A stretch of DNA of 64,000 bases from Betaproteobacteria bacterium (GTDB lineage: Bacteria; Pseudomonadota; Gammaproteobacteria; Burkholderiales; Casimicrobiaceae): NCBI GenBank assembly GCA_016704895.1, contig JADIZG010000010.1, positions 1 through 64,000 on the forward strand. The letters run 5' to 3'. A program made the translations under genes and the position numbers. The first letter of the stretch is position 1, and every line of letters begins with the position of its first letter. The notes under the pieces were generated by a model. It saw nothing but the letters and a program-made list of their open reading frames with translations. It had not been told where the DNA came from and ran no database searches. Below, one piece after another: positions 9,874-17,102 of the stretch.

Positions 9874-10113
9874 TTACTTCTTCAGGTGCGCGCCGACGTA
9901 GTTGATCGCCTGCTGGACGGTCGTGATCTTCTCCGCCTCCTCGTCAGGGATCTCGGTCTCGAACTCCTCCTCGAGCGCCATCACGAGCTCGACGGTGTCG
10001 AGGGAATCCGCGCCCAGATCGTCGACGAACGAGGACTCGTTCTTGATGTCGGCTTCGTTGACGCCCAGTTGCTCGGCGACGATCTTCTTGACGCGCTGCT
10101 CCGTGTTATCCAT
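9874..10113 (-). CDS. acpP: Acyl carrier protein
   Basis: 79 residues, strongly acidic, with the phosphopantetheine attachment site GADSLDTVELVM (Ser37). Start ATG 10113 has a strong GGAGG site eight bases upstream. The carrier holds acyl chains for all the Fab enzymes encoded around it. The 146-base gap to fabG contains a candidate promoter (10156-10164), fitting the need for far more ACP than enzyme. Confidence 0.98.
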   Translation of the reverse strand: MDNTEQRVKKIVAEQLGVNEADIKNESSFVDDLGADSLDTVELVMALEEEFETEIPDEEAEKITTVQQAINYVGAHLKK

Positions 10114-10155
10114 GCGTCTCCTCCCATGCAGGGACCAATTGTTCCAAACCGCGCG

Positions 10156-10164
10156 ATTTTACCA
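10156..10164 (-). promoter_or_regulatory. Candidate extended -10 promoter for acpP
   Basis: On the minus strand the sequence reads TGGTAAAAT, an extended -10 element (TGn before TAAAAT), 42 bases upstream of the acpP start. No good -35 is visible. The placement in the only large gap of the fab cluster supports it. Confidence 0.45.
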
Positions 10165-10259
10165 GATTGCCCGCCGGTGTCGTCGGCGCCCGACGGTCGA
10201 TCGGGGAAAAGGGGGCGCGGGCACCGAAACTTCGTCGAACCGCCCCCGATCCCCTCCGA

Positions 10260-11012
10260 TCACGCCATGTACATGCCGCCGTTCACGTGCAGCGTCGCGC
10301 CGGTGATGTAAGCCGCCCGCGGTCCCGCGAGGAAGGCGACCGCCTCGGCGATGTCCTCGGGAGAGCCCAGCCGCCCCATCGGAATGCGCGAGAGCAGCAC
10401 CTCGCGCTGGGCGTCGGGCAGCGCGCGCGTCATGTCGGTGTCGACGAAGCCCGGCGCGACGCAGTTGACCGTGATGCTGCGGCTGCCGACTTCCTGCGCG
10501 AGCGACTTCGTGAAGCCGACGAGCGCCGCCTTCGCGGCCGCGTAGTTCGCCTGTCCGGGGTTGCCCGTCGAGCCGACGACCGAGCCGATCTGGATGATCC
10601 GGCCCCGGCGCGCCTTCATCATGCCGCGCAGGCAGGCCTTCGCCAGCCGCCACGCGGGCTTCAGGTTCGTCGCCATGATCGCGTCCCACTCCTCGTCCTT
10701 CATGCGCACGAGCAGGTTGTCCTTCGTGATGCCGGCGTTGTTGACGAGGATCGCGACCGGGCCGAACCGCGATTCGACGTCGGCGAGCGCCGCATCGGTG
10801 GCGGCCGCGTCGGTCACGTCGAGGCGGATGCCCGCGCCGGCGTAGCCGCCCTCCTTCAGCACCGCACCGATCGACTCGGCGCCCGCGTCGGACGTCGCCG
10901 TCCCGACGACGGTCGCGCCGTCGCGGGCCAGCGCGAGCGCGATCGCGCGTCCGATGCCCCGCGTCGCGCCGGTCACCAGCGCAACCTGCCCTTCGAGCTC
11001 CCGTGCCGCCAT
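10260..11012 (-). CDS. fabG: 3-oxoacyl-[acyl-carrier-protein] reductase
   Basis: 250 residues, a short-chain dehydrogenase. Cofactor motif TGATRGIGRA is at residues 14-23, NNAGI follows LV, and the Ser-Tyr-Lys catalytic set is in IGSVVGSTGNPGQANYAAAK. The C-terminal TGATLHVNGGMYMA is characteristic of FabG itself rather than other SDRs. It uses NADPH to reduce 3-ketoacyl-ACP. It starts 16 bases after fabD. Confidence 0.97.
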   Translation of the reverse strand: MAARELEGQVALVTGATRGIGRAIALALARDGATVVGTATSDAGAESIGAVLKEGGYAGAGIRLDVTDAAATDAALADVESRFGPVAILVNNAGITKDNLLVRMKDEEWDAIMATNLKPAWRLAKACLRGMMKARRGRIIQIGSVVGSTGNPGQANYAAAKAALVGFTKSLAQEVGSRSITVNCVAPGFVDTDMTRALPDAQREVLLSRIPMGRLGSPEDIAEAVAFLAGPRAAYITGATLHVNGGMYMA

Positions 11013-11028
11013 CGATTCTCCCCTCGCC

Positions 11029-11964
11029 TCAGGTGGCCAGCGCCGCCTTCGCGTCGCCGAGCGCGTGGCCGTCCGTCAGCGCGTGGACCTTGAGCGACGG
11101 CTCGATCTTGCGCGCGAGCCCCGCGAGCACGCGCCCGGGCCCCGCCTCGATCACGTCGGTGACGCCGCGCGCCGCGATCGCGCGCACGGTCTCGGTCCAG
11201 CGCACCGGGCTCGCCGCCTGCTTCGCGAGCGCCGCGCGGATCGCGTCGGGCGTCCGGTGCTCGGCGACGTCGACGTTGTGGATGACCGGGATCGACGGCG
11301 CACGGAACTCCACCTGCGCGAGCCGCGTCGCGAGGCGCTCGGCCGCCGGCTTCAGGAGCGAGCTGTGGAACGGCGCCGATACCGGCAGCAGCATCCCGCG
11401 TTTCGCGCCGCGAGCCTTCGCGGCCCCGATCGCGCGCTCGACGGCTGCGCGGTGGCCGGCGATCACGATCTGGCCGGGCGAGTTGAAGTTCACCGGCTCG
11501 ACCACCTCGCCCTGCGCCGCTTCCCGGCAGGCCTCGGTGATCGCGGCGTCGTCACCGCCCAGGATCGCGGCCATCGCGCCCACGCCCTGCGGCACCGCCT
11601 CCTGCATAGCCTGCGCGCGGAAGCGCACGAGCGGCACCGCGTCGCGGAACGCGAGCGCGCCCGCGGCGACGAGGGCCGCGTATTCGCCGAGGCTGTGGCC
11701 GGCCACGACGTCGGGCATCGCTCCGCCTGCGGCCTGCCACGCACGCCACGCGGCCACGCCCGCGGTCAGCATCACTGGCTGCGTGTTGGTCGTGAGGTTG
11801 AGCGCCTCGGCGGGGCCGTCGGTCACGAGCGCCCAGAGGTCGTCGCCGAGCGCGTCGCTCGCCTCGTCGAACGTCGCGCGCACGGCGGGATGGTCGTCCC
11901 ATCCGGCCATCATGCCGATCGACTGCGAGCCCTGCCCGGGGAACACCACGGCGATCTTCGTCAT
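11029..11964 (-). CDS. fabD: Malonyl CoA-acyl carrier protein transacylase
   Basis: 311 residues. FPGQGSQSIGMM is at the N-terminus and the nucleophile Ser91 lies in AGHSLGEYAAL; His in the PVSAPFHSSLL segment completes the pair. It moves malonyl from CoA to ACP. Position between fabH and fabG is the usual order. Confidence 0.97.
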   Translation of the reverse strand: MTKIAVVFPGQGSQSIGMMAGWDDHPAVRATFDEASDALGDDLWALVTDGPAEALNLTTNTQPVMLTAGVAAWRAWQAAGGAMPDVVAGHSLGEYAALVAAGALAFRDAVPLVRFRAQAMQEAVPQGVGAMAAILGGDDAAITEACREAAQGEVVEPVNFNSPGQIVIAGHRAAVERAIGAAKARGAKRGMLLPVSAPFHSSLLKPAAERLATRLAQVEFRAPSIPVIHNVDVAEHRTPDAIRAALAKQAASPVRWTETVRAIAARGVTDVIEAGPGRVLAGLARKIEPSLKVHALTDGHALGDAKAALAT

Positions 11965-12001
11965 CGCTTCACGAACCCATAGGATGGTGCGGGAACCTGC
12001 G

Positions 12002-12973
12002 TCAACCCCAGCGCACCAGCGCCGAGCCCCAGGTGAATCCGCCGCCCACGCCCAGCATCATCACGTGCTGGCCGTCGCGGATGCGGCCGTCGCGCACCGC
12101 CTCGTCGAGCGCGAGCGGGATCGACGCCGCCGACGTGTTGGCGTGCCGGTCGACCGTCACGACGACGCGCTCGTGCGGGATGCCGAGGCGCTTCGAGGTC
12201 GCGTCCATGATGCGCAGGTTGGCCTGGTGCGGGATCAGCCAGTCGATGCCGGAGCGAGCCATCCCGGTCGCCGCCAGCGCCTCGTCGGCGACCTCGGTCA
12301 GCACGCGCACCGCGAACTTGAACACCGCCTGCCCGTCCATGTGCACGAACGGATCGCCCCAGACGGTGCCGTTGCGCACCTGGCCGGGCACGCAGAGCAT
12401 CCCGCGCTGGGCGCCGTCCGCGTGCAGGCGCGTCGCCAGGATGCCCGGCTTCTGCGATGGGACGAGCACGACGGCGCCCGCGCCGTCCCCGAACAGCACG
12501 CAGGTCTTGCGGTCGGTCCAGTCGAGGATGCGCGAATAGATGTCGGCGCCGACGACGAGCGCGTTGCGCACCGCGCCGGACTTCAGCATCCCGTCGGCGA
12601 TCGAGAGCGCGTAGACGAAGCCCGAGCACACCGCCTGCACGTCGAAGGCCGGGCCGCCGCGCGCGCCCAGCTTGTCCTGCAGGATGCAGGCGGTCGACGG
12701 GAAGATCACGTCCGGCGTCGTCGTCGCCACGATGATCAGGTCGACGTCGCCGGGCGCGAGGCCCGCCGCCGCGAGCGCCTGTCGCGACGCCGCCAGCGCG
12801 AGGTCGGACGTCGCCTCGCCTTCGGCGGCGACGTGTCGCTGGCCGATGCCGGTGCGCGTGCGCACCCACTCGTCGCTGGTCTCGACGCCCCGGCGCACGA
12901 GGTCGTCGTTGGTCAGCACCTCGGCCGGCAGGTAGCGGCCGGTGCCGGCGATGCGGCTATGCGGATGCGGCAT
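12002..12973 (-). CDS. fabH: 3-oxoacyl-[acyl-carrier-protein] synthase III
   Basis: 323 residues. The catalytic residues are visible: Cys116 in VQAVCSGFVYAL, His in LIPHQANLRIM and Asn in DRHANTSAASIPLAL. It starts fatty-acid synthesis by condensing acetyl-CoA with malonyl-ACP. Its start overlaps the end of plsX by 17 bases, implying coupled translation. Confidence 0.97.
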   Translation of the reverse strand: MPHPHSRIAGTGRYLPAEVLTNDDLVRRGVETSDEWVRTRTGIGQRHVAAEGEATSDLALAASRQALAAAGLAPGDVDLIIVATTTPDVIFPSTACILQDKLGARGGPAFDVQAVCSGFVYALSIADGMLKSGAVRNALVVGADIYSRILDWTDRKTCVLFGDGAGAVVLVPSQKPGILATRLHADGAQRGMLCVPGQVRNGTVWGDPFVHMDGQAVFKFAVRVLTEVADEALAATGMARSGIDWLIPHQANLRIMDATSKRLGIPHERVVVTVDRHANTSAASIPLALDEAVRDGRIRDGQHVMMLGVGGGFTWGSALVRWG

Positions 12974-14012
12974 CTTGGGTAGCGGGAAGCGGCTCGCCGA
13001 GCGAGCCCGCCGGCATCGCGGCGATGCGCTCGGCGATGCGGTCGAGCACGCCCTCGGCGATCTCCGCGTGCGCCTTCAGCAGCGCATGCTTGAACGACAG
13101 CACGTCCGCGCCGCCATGGCTCTTCACGACGACGCCCTTCAGGCCCACGAGCGTGGCGCCGTTGTGCCGCCGCGGATCGATCCGGCGCTTGAAGCGCATG
13201 AGCACCGGGTAGGCGATCGCGGCGACGAGCTTCGACAGCGGGCCGCGCGTGAACTCGGTCTTGAGGAACTCGTAGAGCATCTGCGCGAGACCCTCGGAGG
13301 TCTTGAGCGCGACGTTGCCGACGAAGCCGTCGCAGACGACGACGTCCGTCGTGCCGCGGTAGATGTCGGTGCCCTCGACGTTGCCGTGGAAGTTGAGCCC
13401 CGAGACGCGCAGGCGCTCGGCGGCCTCCTTGACCACGTCGTTGCCCTTGATCTCCTCCTCGCCGATGTTGAGGAGGCCCACGGTCGGCCGCTCGATGTGC
13501 TCGACCGCCGAGACGAGCGCGCTGCCCATCGCGGCGAACTGCACGAGCTGCTCGGGCGTGCAGTTCACGTTCGCGCCGAGGTCGAGCATCGTGACGACGC
13601 CCTTCTTCGTCGGGAGCTGCGCGGCGATCGCCGGCCGGTCGATGCCCGGCAGCGTCTTCAGCACGAAGCGCGCGATGCCCATCAGCGCGCCGGTGTTGCC
13701 GGCCGACACGCACCCGTGCGCCACGCCGTCCTTGACGAGGTTGATCGCGACGCGCATCGACGAGTCCTTCTTCCGGCGCAGCGCGTCGGCGGGGGGCTCG
13801 TCCATCTCGATCACCTCGCTGGCGGCGTGCACGCGCACGCGGTCGCGCGCGGGCGACCGCGACTTCCGCAGGAGCGGCTCGATCGCCTCGGCGCGCCCGA
13901 CGAGCACGACGGCCGCGTCGGGCATCGCCTCGAGGAACGCGAGCGACGCGGGGACGGTGACGGCCGGGCCGTGGTCCCCGCCCATCGCATCGACGGCGAC
14001 AGTCACTGTCAT
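12957..14012 (-). CDS. plsX: Phosphate acyltransferase PlsX
   Basis: 351 residues, beginning MTVTVAVDAMGGDHGPAVTV, the family's N-terminal signature. Further conserved blocks are SAGNTGALMG, DLGANVNCTPEQL and NIGEEEIKGNDVVKEA. It makes acyl-phosphate from acyl-ACP for PlsY, the link between fatty acid and phospholipid synthesis. It lies between rpmF and fabH, the order known from many Proteobacteria. Confidence 0.97.
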   Translation of the reverse strand: MTVTVAVDAMGGDHGPAVTVPASLAFLEAMPDAAVVLVGRAEAIEPLLRKSRSPARDRVRVHAASEVIEMDEPPADALRRKKDSSMRVAINLVKDGVAHGCVSAGNTGALMGIARFVLKTLPGIDRPAIAAQLPTKKGVVTMLDLGANVNCTPEQLVQFAAMGSALVSAVEHIERPTVGLLNIGEEEIKGNDVVKEAAERLRVSGLNFHGNVEGTDIYRGTTDVVVCDGFVGNVALKTSEGLAQMLYEFLKTEFTRGPLSKLVAAIAYPVLMRFKRRIDPRRHNGATLVGLKGVVVKSHGGADVLSFKHALLKAHAEIAEGVLDRIAERIAAMPAGSLGEPLPATQDAASA

Positions 14013-14201
14013 CGGTTGACTTCTCCGAGGCTTGCCGCCGTCGTGTTCCCCACGAGCGAACCCGTTCGCCGGACGCGCCGGGCGGCCCCGACGCGAGCGC
14101 GGGAATCGCGCCGTCGGGCCGGCGGGCGGCGGCTGCGCGCCGCCTGTTCGCGGGTGCGCTATCGCAGGGCAGCGGGCGCGCCGGGCGCACGCAGGCCGGC
14201 G

Positions 14202-14384
14202 TTACTCGTCGGCCTTGCTCTTGGCGACCTTCTTGCCGCGGTAGTAGCCGCTCGGGCTGATGTGATGACGCCGATGCGTCTCGCCGCTCACCGGTTCGAC
14301 GGCGAGCTGCGTCGTCGTGATGAAGTCGTGCGCGCGGTGCATGCCGCGCTTCGACGGCGACTTCTTGTTCTGCTGGACAGCCAT
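14202..14384 (-). CDS. rpmF: 50S ribosomal protein L32
   Basis: 60 residues, beginning MAVQQNKKSPSKRGMHRAHD, very basic, with the conserved ISPSGYYRGKKV end. No zinc-binding cysteine pair is present, as in the Cys-less L32 form of Proteobacteria. Start ATG 14384 follows AGGAGAACGGG. It sits between yceD and plsX, the classical position. Confidence 0.97.
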   Translation of the reverse strand: MAVQQNKKSPSKRGMHRAHDFITTTQLAVEPVSGETHRRHHISPSGYYRGKKVAKSKADE

Positions 14385-14525
14385 TTCCCGTTCTCCTTCA
14401 CTGGTCGCCCCGGCGCGCGATGTGCGACCCGAAGCTCTGCTTTCCACTCGCGGCGCGAAGCCTCGCGCCACCCTGTTCCGACTCCGCGCGCAAGCGCGCG
14501 GCCGGCTGCCGCCGCCAACCCGCGA

Positions 14526-14969
14526 TCACTGGCGCCCGGGGCATTCGCCCTCGTGGCGCGGCGCGAACGGCAGCGTCAGCACCAGCTCGACTTCCACCAG
14601 CGTCGCCGCGTCGAGTTGCTGGTCGGCGAGGACCACTTCGCCTTCCGTCTCCGCGTCGAGCCTCTCGAGCTCGCCCTCGTCATGCGCCAGCAGCACTTCG
14701 GTGCGCTGCGACACCGGCCAGTCCAGCCGGGCGAGGCAACGCTGGCACACCAGCGGCACGACCCCCTCGATAGCGATCGAGATCGCGGGCCGGCCTTCCG
14801 CGCTCGCGCCCCCCTCGACCGTCCAGGCGATCGGCGCCGGATCGTCCCCGGGCGCCAGGCTGTCGGCTACGTTCGGCAGGCGCCGCGCGTCGACCGACCC
14901 GGAGACCGACGAGGCGCGTGCGGCCAGCTTGAACGCGTCGAATCGGGAATCGGGGCCGGGACCGGACAT
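14526..14969 (-). CDS. yceD: YceD/DUF177 family protein (23S rRNA accumulation protein)
   Basis: 147 residues from ATG 14969. The family core PLVCQRCLARLDWPV carries a CxxC pair, and the acidic VLADQQLDAATLVEVELVLTLP stretch follows. YceD is associated with rRNA/50S assembly and is nearly always next to rpmF, as here (141-base gap). An open frame runs on upstream of 14969 to 15125, but it is not conserved in character, so the inner ATG was chosen. Confidence 0.9.
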   Translation of the reverse strand: MSGPGPDSRFDAFKLAARASSVSGSVDARRLPNVADSLAPGDDPAPIAWTVEGGASAEGRPAISIAIEGVVPLVCQRCLARLDWPVSQRTEVLLAHDEGELERLDAETEGEVVLADQQLDAATLVEVELVLTLPFAPRHEGECPGRQ

Positions 14970-15099
14970 CGAACCGCTCCACGACCGTCGGCCCCGCAGG
15001 AACTCCGGCGGCCGGAGGCATGGCAAGCGCAAACGCGAGATAATACGCGATTGGCGGGAAAGTGTCAAAAAACCGTCGATAAAACAACGAGGAACCCGC

Positions 15100-15689
15100 T
15101 TGCGCCCGCTCGTGCTCGCCTCCACGTCCCGCTACCGCGCGGCCCTGCTGGACCGCCTGGGCATTCCCTACGCGGTCGACGCGCCCGGCGTCGACGAGGC
15201 CGCCCGTCCGGGCGAATCGCCCGCCGCCGCCTGCGTCCGCCTCGCCGAAGCCAAGGCCCGCGCCGTGGGCGGGCGGCACCCGGGGGCGCTCGTCCTCGGG
15301 TCGGACCAGATCGCCGACTGCGACGGCGCGCACGTCGGCAAGCCCGGCACGCTCGAGCGGGCACGGGCGCAACTCGCGTCGCTTCCGGCCACACCGTGAT
15401 CTTCCACACCGGTGTCGCGCTGCTCGACACCTCCACCGGGGAGTGCACCGTCGAGCGGGTGGACGTGCGCAGCACGCTCAGGCGCCTGTCCGCGCGCGAG
15501 ATCGACGCCTACCTCGCCCGCGAGGCGCCGCTCGACTGCGCGGGGTCGGTCAAGTCCGAGGGGCTCGGCATCGCGCTGTTCGACCGGATCGAGAGCGACG
15601 ACCCGAGCGCGCTCGTCGGACTGCCGCTGATCGCCACCTGCAGGCTCCTGTCGCGCGCGGGGGTCGACGTGCTGGCGCCGCGTCCGTGA
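15100..15689 (+). CDS. maf: Maf/YceF-type nucleoside triphosphate pyrophosphatase, one frameshift
   Basis: TTG at 15100 with AACGAGGAA just upstream begins LRPLVLASTSRYRAALLDRL, the Maf N-terminus. GVDEAARPGE and LVLGSDQIADCDG (with the catalytic Asp) follow. At about 15383 one base is missing: the C-terminal half SGHTVIFHTGVALLD, then EIDAYLAREAPLDCAGSVKSE and GLPL, is in the next frame and ends at 15689. Family enzymes remove pyrophosphate from modified nucleotides (YceF prefers m7GTP). The divergent position relative to yceD-rpmF-plsX is the known yceF context. The break is probably sequence error. Confidence 0.85.
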
Positions 15690-16399
15690 CCGCCCCGGGG
15701 TCGCTCTTCCTCGTGCCGAACCTGCTGGGCGCGGTGCCGCCCGGGAACGTGCTGCCCGTGCGCACGATCGAGGCTGCCCGCGCCATCGGGCACTGGGTCG
15801 TCGAGACGCCGAAAGCGGCGCGCGCGTTCCTCAAGTCCATCGGCCACCCGCGGCCGATCGCCGAATTGTCGATCCATGCTATGCCCGACCGGCCTTCGCA
15901 GGCCGAGCTCGTCGCGCTGCTGGCTCCGGCGCGGGCGGGCCATCCGCTGGGCTTCGTGTCGGACGCCGGGTGCCCGGCGGTCGCCGATCCCGGGGCGGCG
16001 CTGGTCGCGGCCGCGCACGGATCCGGCATCCCGGTCGTGCCCCTCGTCGGACCCTCGGCGGTCCTGCTGGCGCTGATGGCGTCGGGACTGTCGGGACAGG
16101 CGTTCGCGTTCCACGGCTACCTGCCGGTGCCCGAGGCCGCTCGCGCCGCCCGGGTGCGCGAGCTCGAGGCCGAGTCGAAGGCGCGCTCGTGCACGCAGGT
16201 GTTCATCGAGACGCCGTACCGCAACGCGGCGATGCTCGCGACGCTCGCGAACGTGCTCGCGCCACGCACGCGGCTCGCCGTCGCGGCCGACCTGACGCTC
16301 CCCACCGAATCGGTCTCGATGCGCGCCGCCGCCGACTGGCGCCGCGTCGACGCGGCCGCCTACCAGAAGCGCCCCGCGATCTTCCTGCTGCAGGCCTAG
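15686..16399 (+). CDS. SAM-dependent methyltransferase, tetrapyrrole methylase fold (RsmI-like)
   Basis: 237 residues. It starts with GTG 15686 that overlaps the maf stop (GTGA), so translation is probably coupled. Visible are LFLVPNLLGAVPPGNVLP at the N-terminus, the FVSDAGCPAVADPGAALV loop and VPLVGPSAVLLALMASGLSGQAF, which match the class that includes RsmI (16S rRNA C1402 ribose methylase) and its shorter paralogues. It lacks the long C-terminal part of RsmI, so it is probably the paralogue often found beside maf. Substrate unknown. Confidence 0.85.
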   Translation: MTAPGSLFLVPNLLGAVPPGNVLPVRTIEAARAIGHWVVETPKAARAFLKSIGHPRPIAELSIHAMPDRPSQAELVALLAPARAGHPLGFVSDAGCPAVADPGAALVAAAHGSGIPVVPLVGPSAVLLALMASGLSGQAFAFHGYLPVPEAARAARVRELEAESKARSCTQVFIETPYRNAAMLATLANVLAPRTRLAVAADLTLPTESVSMRAAADWRRVDAAAYQKRPAIFLLQA

Positions 16400-16439
16400 C
16401 GGCGACGGCCCAGAGCCCGCGCCGGCGGGCAGGCCCGTC

Positions 16440-16525
16440 GGCCTGAAGGCCGCCCCCGGGGCCGCGGGCGGGGGGGGCGACCCACAGGATGTCGCGGGGG
16501 TTTGTGGGTCGGGCTTCAGCCCGAC
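16440..16525. repeat. REP-like element of two palindromes
   Basis: A smaller palindrome GGCCTGAAGGCC at 16440-16451 and a perfect 18-base inverted repeat GTCGGGCTTCAGCCCGAC at 16508-16525, separated by a G/C-rich spacer. The same pair in the same relative order, on the other strand, occurs at 39223-39276. It lies between two convergent genes, so it may act as a transcript end for both. Confidence 0.75.
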
Positions 16526-16544
16526 GCCTTTCGCGTCCCCGGAA

Positions 16545-16991
16545 CTAGGCCGGGCTCTCCTCCGGCCAGTCCTTGATGTAGTTCTTGAGCATGCGGTTCT
16601 CGAAGCTCTGTTCCTCGTAGACCGCCTTCGCGACGTCGTGGAACGAGACGACGCCCTGCAGCGTCGTGCCGTCCATCACCGGCACGTAGCGCGCGTGGCG
16701 CTCGAGCATCGCACGACGAAGCTCCATCACGTCGAGCCCCGGCGGCGCGGTGAGCGCGTCTCGCTGGTAGATGTCGCCGCTCTTCAGGTCGCCGAGCGAG
16801 CCGCCGTGCTTCGCGAGCGCGTCGAGCACCTCGCGGAAGGTCAGCATGCCGGCGTACCGGCCGCGATCCATCACGACCAGCGAGCCGATGTCGTGCTGCG
16901 CCATCACGCGCACCGCGTCCTGCACCGAAGCGTCGGGGGCGGTCGTGAAGAGCGTGTTGCCCTTGATCCGCAGGATCTCGCTGACCAGCAT
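16545..16991 (-). CDS. CBS-domain pair protein
   Basis: 148 residues with two CBS motifs: VQDAVRVMAQHDIGSLVVMDRGRYAGMLTFREVL (two adjoining parts, about residues 23-57) and a second, MELRRAMLERHARYVPVMDG followed by LQGVVSFHDVAKAV. CBS pairs bind adenine nucleotides and act as energy or ligand sensors. No other domain is present, so the partner is unknown. The C-terminus (LKNYIKDWPEESPA) is shared by many stand-alone betaproteobacterial members. Confidence 0.9.
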   Translation of the reverse strand: MLVSEILRIKGNTLFTTAPDASVQDAVRVMAQHDIGSLVVMDRGRYAGMLTFREVLDALAKHGGSLGDLKSGDIYQRDALTAPPGLDVMELRRAMLERHARYVPVMDGTTLQGVVSFHDVAKAVYEEQSFENRMLKNYIKDWPEESPA

Positions 16992-17102
16992 GCCGTCCTC
17001 CTTCCTCGTCGGGGGGCCGGGAACGCCCCGGCGAATCCCCCTGTGTGAAAGAGGTTACGCCCGCGACGCGCCTGCGCGCAACCGGCGCACCCCGCCCGAC
17101 GG

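Noticed and set aside
12942..15689. Long plus-strand frame opposite plsX and continuing into maf
   Set aside because: The first 2.4 kb are a shadow of plsX, rpmF and yceD; only the last 300 bases are real (C-terminal half of maf).
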